Below, piece by piece: positions 32,248 to 42,294 of a DNA stretch of 64,000 nucleotides. Position 1 is the first letter of the stretch; the number at the start of each line of letters is the position of its first letter. The stretch is from positions 434,001 to 498,000 of the forward strand of contig NZ_FMCV01000001.1 in NCBI RefSeq assembly GCF_900091565.1, written 5' to 3'. The notes under the pieces were generated by a model. That model did no database searches. It was not told where the DNA came from and saw only the letters and a program-made list of their open reading frames with translations. The DNA comes from Micromonospora marina (GTDB lineage: Bacteria; Actinomycetota; Actinomycetes; Mycobacteriales; Micromonosporaceae). Both the position numbers and the translations under genes were made by a program.

Positions 32248-32318
32248 GGTCGGTCCTGTTGCCCGAAGTCGACCCCGGTACACCTCAGCGGTCGGAATCG
32301 GTCAGGAAAGTCACCCGT

Positions 32319-33875
32319 TCAGGCTGTCGCGAGCAGTTGGTCCACCGGCGCGTAGTCGTCGGTGAGCACCATCGCGTCCCCGACCCATCCGGTCACCGCC
32401 GCCTCGTCCATCAGTTCGGCCCGCTCCGGCAGCAACTTGAGCCCGGCCGGGATCGCGGCGAGCGGCAGCGGCGCGTCCGAGGCGACGATCACAAAGTTGG
32501 CGCCCTGCTCCCCGTCGATCGCGCCGGGCGGGGCGATCAGCGCGACGTGCGCGAACTCGGCCTTCACGGTGGCCAGTTCGGCGCGGATGAACCGGCCCGG
32601 CGGATAGTCGATGACGTTCTGCACGTAGATCCCGTCCGGGCGCAGCACCCGCCGGATGTCGGCGGCCATCTCCCGGGTGGCCAGGTGCCACGGCACCACC
32701 AGGTGGCCGAACGCGTCACCGACTATGAAGTCGCGGCTGTCGCCCGGCTCGCCGCGCAGCAGCACCCGCGCGTCGCCCACCTCGGCGCGCATCTGCGGGC
32801 CGGTGCGCAGGCCCAGCTCCCGCCGGTCCAGCTCGACCAGGCCGCCGTCGAGTTCGAAGACCAGGTTGTCGGTGCCGGGCCGGGTCGCGGCCAGGTAGTT
32901 CGGCACGGTGAAGCCGCCACCGCCCAGGTGCAGCGCGTCCATCGGTTGCCGCGCCGGCCGCGCCACGTCAGCGACCAGGCCGATCCACTGCGTGTACGCG
33001 TACTTCAGGTGGTTCGGCTCGTTCAGGTCGACGTACGAGTGCTCGGCCGAGTTGAGGTAGAGCGTGCGCCCCTGCGGCCACGACGGGTCCACCTCGACGC
33101 GGGCGCAGTGGTACGCCGTCTCCACGTCGCACGGGTTCGGCGCCGCGGCGGTGAGCCCGGCGGCGGCGAGACCGAGCAGTGCCAGCGCGGCCTTGACCCG
33201 GCCCGGCGCGGACAGCCCGGTGGGACCGGCCTGCCGGCGCAGCCAGACGCCGAGTGCCAGCCCGGTCACCCCGATCACCGCGGCCAGTGCCAGCACGATG
33301 ACGGAGCTGCGCAGCGCGGCCACCAGGATGAAGCCGGTGCCGAGCGTGGCGGTGATGCCGCCGAGCGTGCCGATGCTGGACAGCTTGCCCACCACCTGGC
33401 CGGTGCGGCGCAGGTCGGCGAGCTGGAGCTTCACCACGAGCGGGGTGATGGCGGACAGCAGCGCCGCGGGCAGCACCACGGTCAGCGCGGTCAGCAGGAG
33501 CACCGCGCTCGCCGCGCCGCCGCGCAGCACCTCACCGGCGTACCTGACGATCGGCAGCGTGACGGCGGTGGCGATGCCGGCCAGCACCAGCGCCGGGGCG
33601 AGCAGGGTGCGCGGGTCACGCCGGTCGGCGAGCCACCCGCCGAACCACGCCCCGTACGCGATGGCGGCCAGTGCCATGCCGATGACCGAGCTGGTCACCT
33701 GGAGGGTCACCCCGACGTACGGGCCGACCAGGCGCAGCGAGACGGTCTCCAGCACCAGCACCGCCCCGCTGGAGAGGAAGACGAGGAACGCGGCGAGCCC
33801 GTTGGGCAGGGCCCGGGGCGGAACCGGTGCGTCGGCGGCCGGTTCCGCCGTGACGTCGGACGAAGTGCTGCTCAT
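32319..33875 (-). CDS. Fused MFS-like membrane / spermidine synthase-like protein
   Basis: The 518-residue protein has about eight hydrophobic helices in its first half (AAFLVFLSSGAVLVLETVS at the start) and a soluble C-terminal half with a spermidine-synthase-like Rossmann fold (MDALHLGGGGFTVPNYLAA, VFELDGGLVELDR, FIVGDAFGHL). Fused proteins of this kind are widespread in actinobacteria, but polyamine synthesis has generally not been shown for them. ATG at 33875 has no clear ribosome binding site. It lies between the kinase gene and the coiled-coil secreted protein gene. Confidence 0.85.
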   Translation of the reverse strand: MSSTSSDVTAEPAADAPVPPRALPNGLAAFLVFLSSGAVLVLETVSLRLVGPYVGVTLQVTSSVIGMALAAIAYGAWFGGWLADRRDPRTLLAPALVLAGIATAVTLPIVRYAGEVLRGGAASAVLLLTALTVVLPAALLSAITPLVVKLQLADLRRTGQVVGKLSSIGTLGGITATLGTGFILVAALRSSVIVLALAAVIGVTGLALGVWLRRQAGPTGLSAPGRVKAALALLGLAAAGLTAAAPNPCDVETAYHCARVEVDPSWPQGRTLYLNSAEHSYVDLNEPNHLKYAYTQWIGLVADVARPARQPMDALHLGGGGFTVPNYLAATRPGTDNLVFELDGGLVELDRRELGLRTGPQMRAEVGDARVLLRGEPGDSRDFIVGDAFGHLVVPWHLATREMAADIRRVLRPDGIYVQNVIDYPPGRFIRAELATVKAEFAHVALIAPPGAIDGEQGANFVIVASDAPLPLAAIPAGLKLLPERAELMDEAAVTGWVGDAMVLTDDYAPVDQLLATA

Positions 33876-33911
33876 CGTGGCGATGGTACGCAGCGCCGCT
33901 GAGACGCCGGG

Positions 33912-34949
33912 TCAATACATCGAGATGTGAACATGGTTTGTGTGGTCCGCCGCCGGGCTGCCGCCGCCGCTGTACGCCCGCCAGCCGGTGTTCGGCATCC
34001 AGATCTGCCGATACCAGATGACGTACATGATGCCGAGCTTGTTGGCGTTGTTCTTCGCCCAGGCGGCGAGGCTGTCGCCGTACGACTTGTCGCCGCCGGT
34101 GGCGGTCTTGTCCTCGAACCCGCCGCTGGCGGCGGAGAAGTCGCAGGCCCGGCCCTTGGGGTGCTCGCCGCCGCCACCGCTGCGGTGACACGAGGCGTAG
34201 CGCTTGTAACCGGCCGACTGGGCCTGCTGGAGCATGTGCAGCGTGCGCGGCGTGATGCAGCCGGACGCGGGCGTCGGGTCGTCCACCGAGCAGGACTCCG
34301 ACGGCCACGAGCCGTCCGAGTTGCGCGGCGCGGGCTTCGCCGACGAGGAACTGCCGTTGAACCCGGACCCGGCGCCGGAGCTGACCTTCGCCAGCGCCAC
34401 CTCGGCGTCCTTCTTCTTGCGGGCCTGCACCGCCACCTGCTTGGCCTGCTCGCGTACCTCGGCGTCGATGGCGAGCTTCGCCTCGGCCGCCTGCGCCTTC
34501 GCGTCGGCCAGCTCCCGCAGCCGCTTGCTGTCGCGCTGGGCCATCACGTCCAGCTCGGCCGCGCGCTTGAGGAAGTCGTCCGGGTCGGCGCTCGCCAGCA
34601 GCATCGACGTCGCGGTGAGCCGGCCCAGCCGGTACGACTGCGCGGCGACCTCACCGGCCTGCGCGCTGAGCCCGACGAGGCGTCCCTCGATGTCGGTGAG
34701 CTGGGCGGCGAGCGCCTTCTGCCGGCGCTTGGAGTTCTCCAGCTTGTTCTGGGCCTCGATGTGGCCCTTCGCCGCCGCCTCCAACGCCGCCCGCAACTGC
34801 TTGCTGCCGCCCTCGTCCGGGGCGTTCGGGCTGGGTACGGCGGCAGCCGGTCCGGCGGCCACGCCGGAGCCGAGCAGCACGGCCACCGCGGCGAGCGCGG
34901 CGAGCAGCGACCGCCGGACGCGCCGGCCGGTAGGGCTGGTCCTGGGCAC
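33912..34949 (-). CDS. Secreted coiled-coil protein with D-Ala-D-Ala-peptidase-like C-terminal domain
   Basis: The 345-residue protein has a signal peptide (VRRSLLAALAAVAVLLGSGV to AAAVP), then about 140 residues of coiled coil (KQLRAALEAAAKGHIEAQNK onward) as in PcsB/NlpC-type cell-wall proteins. The C-terminal domain (GCITPRTLHMLQQAQSAGYK, CHRSGGGGEHPKGRACDF, NHVHISMY) resembles the ARB_07466 group related to VanY/Hedgehog-type peptidases. His and Asp residues in EHPKGRACDFS and HVHI could bind zinc. A role in peptidoglycan is inferred. GTG at 34949 follows GGAAGGA. Confidence 0.8.
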   Translation of the reverse strand: MPRTSPTGRRVRRSLLAALAAVAVLLGSGVAAGPAAAVPSPNAPDEGGSKQLRAALEAAAKGHIEAQNKLENSKRRQKALAAQLTDIEGRLVGLSAQAGEVAAQSYRLGRLTATSMLLASADPDDFLKRAAELDVMAQRDSKRLRELADAKAQAAEAKLAIDAEVREQAKQVAVQARKKKDAEVALAKVSSGAGSGFNGSSSSAKPAPRNSDGSWPSESCSVDDPTPASGCITPRTLHMLQQAQSAGYKRYASCHRSGGGGEHPKGRACDFSAASGGFEDKTATGGDKSYGDSLAAWAKNNANKLGIMYVIWYRQIWMPNTGWRAYSGGGSPAADHTNHVHISMY

Positions 34950-34994
34950 GTGATGGTCCTTCCGTCGACCGCCGGCCCCCGTACACCGAGCGGC

Positions 34995-35033
34995 GTCTCC
35001 GCCGGCGCCGGACGGCGGCCTGCTGGCGGAGAC
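34995..35033 (-). promoter_or_regulatory. Hairpin in the upstream region of the coiled-coil peptidase gene
   Basis: GTCTCCGCC (34995-35003) and GGCGGAGAC (35025-35033) can pair. The c-di-AMP (ydaO) riboswitch often precedes cell-wall hydrolase genes in actinobacteria, but its conserved core was not recognised here. The 184-bp region between genes holds no other feature. Confidence 0.3.
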
Positions 35034-35133
35034 CGCCGGTCACGATACCGGACCACGCGCGCCACGCCAGGCCGGCGACGGCGTACGGCCTCCGGTGTCG
35101 ACGCAGCGTGCCGCGCCCGTCGCGCAGCGCCGC

Positions 35134-35943
35134 TCAACCGCTCAGCAGGGCCGCGCTCACCTCGTCCCAGATCTCCGGGCTCGCCGCCACGAGCAGTCCC
35201 CGGCCCTCGTCGGCCGGCTGGTAGTCGGCGCCGTCGAACCGGCGGGCCACGCCACCGGCCTCGCGCACCAGCAACGCGCCGGGCGTGTGGTCCCACGGCA
35301 GGGTGCGCCAGAACAGCACGAACTGCTGCGCGCCGGTGAGCATGTCCAGGTACTCCCGGCCGGCGCAGTGCTGGCCGGGCAGCAGCTCACCGACGCGACG
35401 CCCGCCCTCCTCCACCTGGCGGCGGAAGTCCGGGGGCAGGAACTTCGTCGCCGCGGTGCCGCGCAACGCGCCCACCCGCGGTTCGGCCTGCGGCGCGCTC
35501 AGCGACGCCCCGTCCAGCTCGGTGCCGGCGCCGAGCCGGGCCGCCGCCATCGTGCCGTCCAGCGGGTCGTACACCCAGGAAGCCACCGGTACGCCGTCGG
35601 TGAGCAGCGCCGCCATCAGCGCGAACGGCCGGCGACCGGCGGCGAAGTTGGAGGTGCCGTCGACCGGGTCGACGAGCCACACGTCGCCGCTGCCGCGCAG
35701 GTGCCGCAGCAGGCCGGGATCCTCGGCCACCGCCTCCTCGCCGACCACCACCGAGCCGGGACGCAGCCGCCGCAGGCCCTCGGAGATCAGCGCCTCCGCC
35801 TCGCGGTCGGCGACGGTGACCACCTCGCCCGGTGCCTTCTCGGAGATGTCGGACGCGTCGAGCCGGCGGAACAACGGCACGACGACCTTGGCCGCCGCCT
35901 CCCGCAGCAGCGCGCCGACGTCGTCCAGCAGCGGGTCAGCCAC
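35134..35943 (-). CDS. Inositol monophosphatase family protein
   Basis: The 269-residue protein carries the two signature motifs of Mg2+-dependent inositol-phosphatase-like enzymes: [10 protein letters not shown] and, near the C-terminus, [24 protein letters not shown] holds the metal-binding Glu. Members hydrolyse inositol phosphate, histidinol phosphate or PAP; which applies here cannot be told. GTG at 35943 overlaps the end of the response regulator gene by 8 bp, so it is part of the signalling operon. Confidence 0.9.
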   Translation of the reverse strand: MADPLLDDVGALLREAAAKVVVPLFRRLDASDISEKAPGEVVTVADREAEALISEGLRRLRPGSVVVGEEAVAEDPGLLRHLRGSGDVWLVDPVDGTSNFAAGRRPFALMAALLTDGVPVASWVYDPLDGTMAAARLGAGTELDGASLSAPQAEPRVGALRGTAATKFLPPDFRRQVEEGGRRVGELLPGQHCAGREYLDMLTGAQQFVLFWRTLPWDHTPGALLVREAGGVARRFDGADYQPADEGRGLLVAASPEIWDEVSAALLSG

Positions 35944-36388
35944 GCGGCGGCAGCTTGACCACGCTGACGAAGAACTCGTCGATCTGGCGGACCACCGAGA
36001 TGAAGCGCTCGAAGTCCACCGGCTTGGTCACGTAGGCGTTGGCGTGCAGCTGGTAGCTGCGCAGGATGTCCTCGTCGGCCTGCGAGGTGGTGAGCACCAC
36101 GACCGGGATGCGACGCAGCTCGTCGTCCTTCTTGATCTCCTTCAGCACCTCCCGGCCGTCCCGGCGGGGCAGGTTCAGGTCGAGCAGGATCAGGTCGGGC
36201 GTCACCGCGTCCGCGTACTGGCCCTCGCGGCGCAGGTAGGCGAGCGCCTCGGCGCCGTCGGAGACGACGGTGAGGCGGTTGCGGAGCTTGTGCTCCTCGA
36301 ACGCCTCCTGGGTCATCAGCACGTCGCCGGGGTCGTCCTCGACGAGCAGGACCTCGATCGGGCTCTTGCCGTCCGCAGGCGCGGTCAT
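35936..36388 (-). CDS. Single-domain response regulator (Rcp1-type)
   Basis: The 150-residue protein is only a receiver domain: acidic pocket EDDPG, phosphoacceptor Asp in [17 protein letters not shown] and KPVD with the conserved Lys. There is no DNA-binding domain. Such regulators are phosphorylated by phytochrome-like or CHASE3 histidine kinases. The ATG at 36388 overlaps the histidine kinase stop by 4 bp, which marks the kinase as the likely partner. Confidence 0.93.
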   Translation of the reverse strand: MTAPADGKSPIEVLLVEDDPGDVLMTQEAFEEHKLRNRLTVVSDGAEALAYLRREGQYADAVTPDLILLDLNLPRRDGREVLKEIKKDDELRRIPVVVLTTSQADEDILRSYQLHANAYVTKPVDFERFISVVRQIDEFFVSVVKLPPRG

Positions 36389-38121
36389 CCCACCGTCTCC
36401 TTCATGCCACCGTTTGTACCGTGTCGGTCCGCCCCTGCGGGCGACTCTTCGGGTGCCTCGCCGTCCGGCTGCCGCCCGGCGTCCGCCGGGTCGCCCTCGG
36501 TTGCCTCGGTCTGCTCCCCGGCTTCGGCCTCCGGTGCCGTCGCCGCCGCCTGGGCCGCCTGGGCGGCGGAGATGTCGGCCTCCAGCGCGGGCAGCGTGAA
36601 CCGGATGACGGTGCCCTCGTCGGTGTCGGTGTCCACCCAGACCCGGCCGCCGTGATACTCCACGATCTTCTTGACGATGGCCAGCCCGATGCCGGTGCCC
36701 GGGTACGCGTCCTTCGAGTGCAACCGCTGGAAGATCACGAAGATCTTGTCGGCGAACTCCGGCTCGATCCCGATGCCGTTGTCCCGGCAGCTGATCTCCC
36801 ACTCCCCGTCCACCAGCCGCGCCGACACGTGCACCTTCGGCGGCACGTCGGGCCGGCGGAACTTCACCGAGTTGCTGACCAGGTTGACCAGCAGGTTGGT
36901 CAGCAGCGGCTCCTCACCGCGGATGGTCGGCATCTCGCCCCAGGTCAGCTCCGCGTCGGCGTACTGCAACGCCGCCTCGGTCTGCCCGGCCACGTCGCCC
37001 ATCACCTTGTTCAGGTCGACCTCGGTGAAGCCGGTGGTCAACCGGCCGATCCGGGAGAACGCCAGCAGGTCGTTGATCAGGCGCTGCATACGCTGTGCAC
37101 CGTCCACCGCGAACGCGATGTACTGGTCGGCGCGCTCGTCGAGCTGCCCGGCGTACCGCCGCTGGAGGAGCTGGCAGAAGCTCGCCACCTTGCGCAGCGG
37201 CTCCTGGAGGTCATGCGAGGCGACGTACGCGAACTGTTCCAGGTCGCGGTTGGAGCGGGTCAGCTCCTCGGCCTGCTTCTGCAACTGGCTGTTGACCCAC
37301 TCGATGCGCTCGCGCGCCTCGCGTACCTCGTCCAGATCCCGGGCGATCTTCATCCGCATCTGGTCGATGTCCTCGGCGAGCCGCCGGAACTCCGGCGGAC
37401 CGGACCCCTCGATGTGGTGCCGGTAGTCGCCGTCGGCCACCTCGCGCACCTGGCTGACCAGGTCGGCCAGCGGGCGGATCAGGATCCGGTCCAGCGAGAG
37501 CAGCATGACCACGCCGGCCGTCGTCACCACAAGCGCGGCGATGATCAGCAGCACGACCAGGGTGTTGCTCGTCGAGTTGACGCGGTCGGCGGCCTCCTGC
37601 CGGACGGAGAGGATCTCGTCCTGGAGCGTGTCCACCGACGTGCGGATCCCGTCGAACTGCTGCCGGGTCTCGTCCGTGATCAGCGCCCGCCCGGCCGCCG
37701 GACCGTCGCGTTCGACCGTGGCGATCACCGGCTCGGCGACCTGGGTCCGCCACTGCGCGGACTCCTGCTCCACCACTTCCAGCGCGCGGCCGACATCCGG
37801 GTAGCCCGCGGACAGGCCCCGGATCGAGGCGAGGAGGGTCTGCTCCCGCTTCACGCCCTCGCGGTAGGGCCCCAGGTCACCGAGGTCGCCGTTCACCGCG
37901 TACCCGCGTACCGCGGTCTCCTGGTCGAGCAGCGCACTCATCAGCTCCTGCGCCTGGACGCGCAGCGGGCCGGTCCTGAGCAGCACGACGTCGATGTTCT
38001 GCCGGTTCTGCGCGGCGACCGCCGCCTCCGCGCCGGCCAGCCCGAGCAGCAGCACGACCACCACACCGAGCAGCGCGGCCACCCGCCGCCGCAGGGTCCA
38101 CCCCTGCTGGTACGCCTTCAC
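36385..38121 (-). CDS. CHASE3-HAMP sensor histidine kinase
   Basis: The 578-residue membrane kinase has helix 1 at about residues 15-33 ([20 protein letters not shown]), an outer CHASE3 domain of ~150 residues ([20 protein letters not shown]), and helix 2 ([20 protein letters not shown]). HAMP and coiled coil follow, then HisKA with [11 protein letters not shown] and an ATPase domain ([44 protein letters not shown]). The phosphoacceptor is the His of SHDLQEP. The C-terminal ~65 residues are disordered. GTG at 38121 has GGGAG 8 nt upstream; GTG 38130 is an alternative. It is the centre of a four-gene signalling operon. Confidence 0.92.
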   Translation of the reverse strand: MKAYQQGWTLRRRVAALLGVVVVLLLGLAGAEAAVAAQNRQNIDVVLLRTGPLRVQAQELMSALLDQETAVRGYAVNGDLGDLGPYREGVKREQTLLASIRGLSAGYPDVGRALEVVEQESAQWRTQVAEPVIATVERDGPAAGRALITDETRQQFDGIRTSVDTLQDEILSVRQEAADRVNSTSNTLVVLLIIAALVVTTAGVVMLLSLDRILIRPLADLVSQVREVADGDYRHHIEGSGPPEFRRLAEDIDQMRMKIARDLDEVREARERIEWVNSQLQKQAEELTRSNRDLEQFAYVASHDLQEPLRKVASFCQLLQRRYAGQLDERADQYIAFAVDGAQRMQRLINDLLAFSRIGRLTTGFTEVDLNKVMGDVAGQTEAALQYADAELTWGEMPTIRGEEPLLTNLLVNLVSNSVKFRRPDVPPKVHVSARLVDGEWEISCRDNGIGIEPEFADKIFVIFQRLHSKDAYPGTGIGLAIVKKIVEYHGGRVWVDTDTDEGTVIRFTLPALEADISAAQAAQAAATAPEAEAGEQTEATEGDPADAGRQPDGEAPEESPAGADRHGTNGGMKETVG

Positions 38122-38149
38122 AGTCCCCACTCCCGCTCGTTCCTCGCAC

Positions 38150-39418
38150 TCACCGGCCGGTGCCCCGGCTGACCAGCAACATCGCCACGTCGTCGGCGAG
38201 CGGGCCACCGTTTATCTGCTCGGCCCGCCCGACCAGCCAGGCGGGCAACTCGGCCAGCGGCACCGCCCGGTTCGCCGGTTCGGCGAGCAGCCCGGTCAGA
38301 CCCGGCACGTCGAGCCGTTCGTCACCGCCGTCCACCCGGCCCTCGATCAGGCCGTCGGTGTACAACAGCAGGGACCAGTCGGCGGTGTCGAACTCCAGGT
38401 CGAAGGCGACCGGGCGGCGCGGGCGTACGCCCAGCAACAACCCGCCCTTGGCCGGTACCGGCGCGACAGTCCCGCCGCTGAGCAGCAGCGGCGGCGGGTG
38501 ACCGGCGAGGCGTACGGTGGCCCGTGCCGACGCCAGGTCGAGCCGGGTGGTGGCCACCGTCGCGAAGATCTCCTGGAGCCGGCGCTCGCTCATCAGCACC
38601 TGTTCCAGCGCGGGCAGCACCTCGTCGTCCGGCACCCCGGCCAGCACGAGTGCCCGCCAGGCGACGCGCAGTTCGACGCCGAGCGCCGCCTCGTCCACGC
38701 CGTGCCCGCAGACGTCGCCGACGATCAGGTCGATGCGGTCCGGCCGGGTCTGCACCACGTCGTAGAAGTCGCCGCCGATCAGTGCGGCGTGCCGGCCGGG
38801 CCGGTAGAACGTGTGCACCGACACCTCGTCGGTGGTCATCAGCGGCTGCGGCAGCAGGCCGCGCTCCAGGCGGGCGGACTCGGCCTGGCGCAGCTCCACC
38901 TCACGCAGCCGGCGGGCGTTCTCGTCGGCCCGCTTGCGCTCGACCGCGTACCGCAGCGCCCGGGTCAGCAGGACACCGTCCACCTGGCCCTTGACCAGGT
39001 AGTCCTGCGCACCCTCGGCGACCGCGACGATACCCAGGTGCTCGTCCGACCGGCCGGTCAGTACGCAGACCGCGGCGCCGCTGGCCATCTCCAGCACCCG
39101 GCGCAGCCCGTCCAGCCCCTGCGCGTCGGGCAGACCCAGGTCGAGCAGGACGCAGTCCACGCCCATCACCCGCTGCCGGGCCTCGCTGAGGCTCGTGGCG
39201 ACCAGCAGGTCGATCATCGAGTTGGTCTCGGCGAGCAGTTCACCGACCAGGAACGCGTCGCCCTCGTCGTCCTCGACCAGCAGCACCCGCAGCCGCTCCC
39301 CCGGGGGTACGGTGCCGTGCAGCCCCGCCCCGGCCGACGGCACGAAGGCACCACCCGACGCGCCGGCACCCCGGTACGGTCGGGTCACCGCCGCTAGTCG
39401 CGGGAGTTCGCTGGTGAT
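38150..39418 (-). CDS. Response regulator with PP2C/SpoIIE phosphatase output domain
   Basis: The protein of about 422 residues has an N-terminal receiver (LRVLLVEDDEGDAFLVGEL, LLDLGLPDAQGL with the Asp, GAQDYLVKG with the Lys), a helical linker and a SpoIIE-type PP2C domain (ALIGGDFYDVV, IVGDVCGHGVDEAAL, LYTDGLIEGR, PLADDVAMLLV). It should dephosphorylate an anti-sigma-factor antagonist in a partner-switching pathway; no such partner is in the window. The start is unusual: AAGGAG lies 6 nt before an ATC codon at 39418, while the GTGs at 39484 and 39388 have no ribosome binding site. Confidence 0.85.
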   Translation of the reverse strand: MTSELPRLAAVTRPYRGAGASGGAFVPSAGAGLHGTVPPGERLRVLLVEDDEGDAFLVGELLAETNSMIDLLVATSLSEARQRVMGVDCVLLDLGLPDAQGLDGLRRVLEMASGAAVCVLTGRSDEHLGIVAVAEGAQDYLVKGQVDGVLLTRALRYAVERKRADENARRLREVELRQAESARLERGLLPQPLMTTDEVSVHTFYRPGRHAALIGGDFYDVVQTRPDRIDLIVGDVCGHGVDEAALGVELRVAWRALVLAGVPDDEVLPALEQVLMSERRLQEIFATVATTRLDLASARATVRLAGHPPPLLLSGGTVAPVPAKGGLLLGVRPRRPVAFDLEFDTADWSLLLYTDGLIEGRVDGGDERLDVPGLTGLLAEPANRAVPLAELPAWLVGRAEQINGGPLADDVAMLLVSRGTGR

Positions 39419-39608
39419 GTCGGACTCCTTCCGAATGCCCTGCTGATCATGGCCGACACAACGGTCCCATCCCGACAGCGGCACGGTTGACCCACGATGT
39501 TACGCCGGGAGCGCTGTCACGCCCGCAGCGCACCGACCGGGGACTGCCGCCGCGGCCCTCGGGGGTGCAGGATGATCTCACCCCGCAGATCCACCCCGAG
39601 GAGTCCCA

Positions 39609-41987
39609 GTGGGCGCACCCCCCACCCGCCCCGCCGACCGTGCCTTCGCCAGGCCCCGCCGCCGGCCGATCGCCGCCCTGGCCGCGCTCGCCGCGCTGCT
39701 CGCCGTCGGGGCGGGCGTCCTGGTCGGCCTCTCCACCCCGGCGCCGCGCCCGGCAGACGCGCCCGAGAGCGACTTCAGCGCCGCCCGGGCGTTCCGGAAC
39801 GTCGAGGTGATCGCGGCCGAGCCGCACGTGGCCGGCAGCGCCGCCAACGACCGGGTACGCGAGCACCTGGTGGGCACGCTGCGCGGGCTGGGCCTGCAGA
39901 CCGAGGTGCAGGACGCGGTCGCACCCGAGGCCGGGCAACTGTCCGGCGCGGCGGGCGGGGCGGCGCTGGCCCGGGTCCGCAACGTGGTGGCCCGGCTCCC
40001 CGGCACCGACCCGACCGGGAAGGTCTTCCTGGTCTCGCACTACGACTCGGTGCAGACCGGGCCGGGCGGCAACGACGACGCCGCCGGCACCGCCACGATC
40101 CTGGAGGTGGCACGCGCGCTGACCACCGGCCCACGCCCCCGCAACGACGTCGTCTTCGTGCTCACCGACGCGGAGGAGGCGTGCCTGTGCGGCGCCGCCG
40201 GGTTCGCCGCCGATCATCCGCTCGCCCGCGACGGCGGCGTGGTGCTCAACCTGGAGGCGCGCGGCTTCACCGGCCCGGTGATCATGTTCGAGACGTCCCG
40301 GGACAACGCGAAGCTGGTCGAGATCTTCGGCAAGGCCGCCCCGCACCCGGTGGGCACCTCGTTCGCGGTGGAGATCTACCGGGCGCTGCCGAACGACACC
40401 GACTTCACCGCGTTCCTCGACCGGGATTTCGTGGGCCTGAACTCGGCCTACATCGACGGCGGCGCGATCTACCACACCCCGCTGGACGTGCCGGCCCGGA
40501 TGGACCGGGGCAGCCTCCAGATGCACGGTGACAACGCGCTCGGCCTGACCCGCGAGTTCGGCCGCACCGACCTGGGCGACCTGCGCGCCGGCCACGACGA
40601 CACCTACTTCCCGGTGCTCGGCGGCCTGATCAGCTACCCCGGCTGGCTGACGCTGCCGCTGGCAGTGGCCGCGCTGCTCGCCGTCGGCGCGCTCGGCTGG
40701 CTGCTGCGCCGCCGGGGCCGGGCCACCGCCGGCACGCTCGCCGCCGGCTTCGGCCTGACCCTGGTGCCGGTCGTCGTGGCCCCGCTCGGCGCGTGGCTGC
40801 TCTGGGCCGCGATCACCACGATCCGACCCGGGTACGCCGAACTGCTCGACCCGTACCGCCCGGTGGCGTACCGCCTCGCCGTCGTGGCGCTCGCCGCCGC
40901 TGTGCTGTTCTGCTGGTACGCGCTGCTGCGCCGCCGGGTCGGCCCGGCCGCGCTGGCGTTCGGCGGGCTGGCCTGGCTCGCCGTGTTCGGGGTGCTGCTC
41001 GCGGTGGCGGCGCCCGGCGGGGCGTACCTGACGACACTGCCGGCGCTGGCCGGCGCGCTCGCCGGGTTCGCGGCGCTCGCCACCCGGCCCGACGGCCCGT
41101 GGCCGGTGGGCGCGGTGACGCTGGCCGCCGCGGTGGCGGTGGTGATCCTGCTGCCTCCGGTGGTGCTGCTGTTCCCGGCGCTCGGCATGGGCATGGGCGC
41201 GGTAGCCGCGCTCGTCGCGGTGCTGCTCGGCCTCGCCGTACTCCCGGTGGTGGACCTGCTGCACCCCCGGGCCGGCGGCCAGCGCGGCCTGCTCGCGCTG
41301 CGCGCACGCCGGCTCGGCGCGCTGCCCGCCGCGGCCGCCGCGCTGGCGGCGGCGGTGCTCGCCGGGGTCGGCCTCGCGGTGGACCGCTTCGACGCCGAAC
41401 ACCCCGTGCCGACCCACCTGATGTACGCGCTGGACGCGGGCACCGGGAAGGCGGCGTGGCTCAGTCACGAGGAGAGGCCGCAGCCCTGGACCGACGGCTA
41501 CGTCGACCGGAGCATCTCGCTGGCCGACGACTTCCCCGGGCTGGGCGACGGCGAGATGCGCGCCGGACCGGCCGCTGCCGCTTCCCTGCCCGCGCCGAAG
41601 CTGGACCTGCTCTCCGACAGCACTTCCGGTGACCAGCGCGTGCTGCGGGTACGGGTGGTGCCGCAGCGGCAGGTACGCCTGCTCACGCTGCACGTCGACA
41701 CCAGCACGGCGACAGTGCGGTCCGCCACCGTGGCCGGGCGGGACGTGCCGGTCGAGCCCGGCGACGGCAGGTGGGGATTCGGGGTCGTGTTCCACGCCCC
41801 GCCGCCGGAGGGTGTCGAGGTCACGCTGACGCTCGTGCCCCGGGGCGGTGCCGTTTCGGTGCGGGCCATGGACGCCAGTGACGGACTGTCCGGGGTGCCC
41901 GGGTTCCGGCCCCGGCCGGAGGGTGTGGGAGTGGTCGGGTCACACAGCTCGGAAATGCTGGCGGTGGCGCGCACGTACCCGCTTTGA
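39609..41987 (+). CDS. M28-family metallopeptidase with C-terminal membrane domain
   Basis: The 792-residue protein begins with one membrane helix (AALAALAALLAVGAGVLVGL), then an M28 dinuclear zinc peptidase domain. The likely ligands are the His in VSHYDSV, the Asp in GGNDDAAG, the Glu pair in TDAEEA, the acid in NLEARG and the His in YHTPLD. Residues ~330-600 hold about eight further helices and the end is a beta-rich outer domain. The layout recalls ERMP1/Fxna-type peptidases, with the active site outside the cytoplasm. GTG at 39609 follows GAGGAG by 7 nt. No partner gene is apparent. Confidence 0.9.
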   Translation: MGAPPTRPADRAFARPRRRPIAALAALAALLAVGAGVLVGLSTPAPRPADAPESDFSAARAFRNVEVIAAEPHVAGSAANDRVREHLVGTLRGLGLQTEVQDAVAPEAGQLSGAAGGAALARVRNVVARLPGTDPTGKVFLVSHYDSVQTGPGGNDDAAGTATILEVARALTTGPRPRNDVVFVLTDAEEACLCGAAGFAADHPLARDGGVVLNLEARGFTGPVIMFETSRDNAKLVEIFGKAAPHPVGTSFAVEIYRALPNDTDFTAFLDRDFVGLNSAYIDGGAIYHTPLDVPARMDRGSLQMHGDNALGLTREFGRTDLGDLRAGHDDTYFPVLGGLISYPGWLTLPLAVAALLAVGALGWLLRRRGRATAGTLAAGFGLTLVPVVVAPLGAWLLWAAITTIRPGYAELLDPYRPVAYRLAVVALAAAVLFCWYALLRRRVGPAALAFGGLAWLAVFGVLLAVAAPGGAYLTTLPALAGALAGFAALATRPDGPWPVGAVTLAAAVAVVILLPPVVLLFPALGMGMGAVAALVAVLLGLAVLPVVDLLHPRAGGQRGLLALRARRLGALPAAAAALAAAVLAGVGLAVDRFDAEHPVPTHLMYALDAGTGKAAWLSHEERPQPWTDGYVDRSISLADDFPGLGDGEMRAGPAAAASLPAPKLDLLSDSTSGDQRVLRVRVVPQRQVRLLTLHVDTSTATVRSATVAGRDVPVEPGDGRWGFGVVFHAPPPEGVEVTLTLVPRGGAVSVRAMDASDGLSGVPGFRPRPEGVGVVGSHSSEMLAVARTYPL

Positions 41988-42130
41988 GCGGTGAGCAGCG
42001 AGGCGGGCTGGGCTGGCGGCGTGCCGACCGATCTGGAGCATGCGCGGAATGCGAGGTGGTGGTGCGCCTGGCCGCGCCGCTCGGCAACCGGGTCCTGGTC
42101 GGCATCGGGCACCGTCCCGGTGAGCTGAGA

Positions 42131-42146
42131 CCGCTACTTCCAGCGG
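42131..42146. other. Left attachment site copy of the relic element
   Basis: CCGCTACTTCCAGCGG is identical to 43543-43558 and itself an imperfect palindrome (CCGCT/AGCGG). It has no gene around it, so it is the element-derived outer copy. Confidence 0.7.
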
Positions 42147-42197
42147 TATCGATCTAGGGCAGGAGCGTAGTCGATCAAACTGGACGACTGCACCTCT

Positions 42198-42220
42198 GGC
42201 CTGGACACGGCATGATCTTG
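42198..42220 (+). repeat. 23-bp direct repeat inside the relic, left copy
   Basis: This segment matches 43471-43493 with one mismatch; the core is ACGGCATGATCTTG. The right copy spans the integrase stop. It may mark an internal duplication or a second, older insertion. Confidence 0.7.
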
Positions 42221-42294
42221 GACAGCAACAGAGCCACCCTGATGGCGCGCCATCAGAGATGCCGGCCGGTCAAGCCTTGTGGAATCCTGCGCGG

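Noticed and set aside
34950..35133. A ydaO-type c-di-AMP riboswitch before the coiled-coil peptidase gene
   Set aside because: The context is right but the conserved core could not be recognised; only a simple hairpin is seen.
41988..42130. A coding fragment reading VVVRLAAPLGNRVLVGIG beside the left attachment site
   Set aside because: It looks codon-like but has no clear start, no recognised family and no continuation; it was left as unassigned flank.
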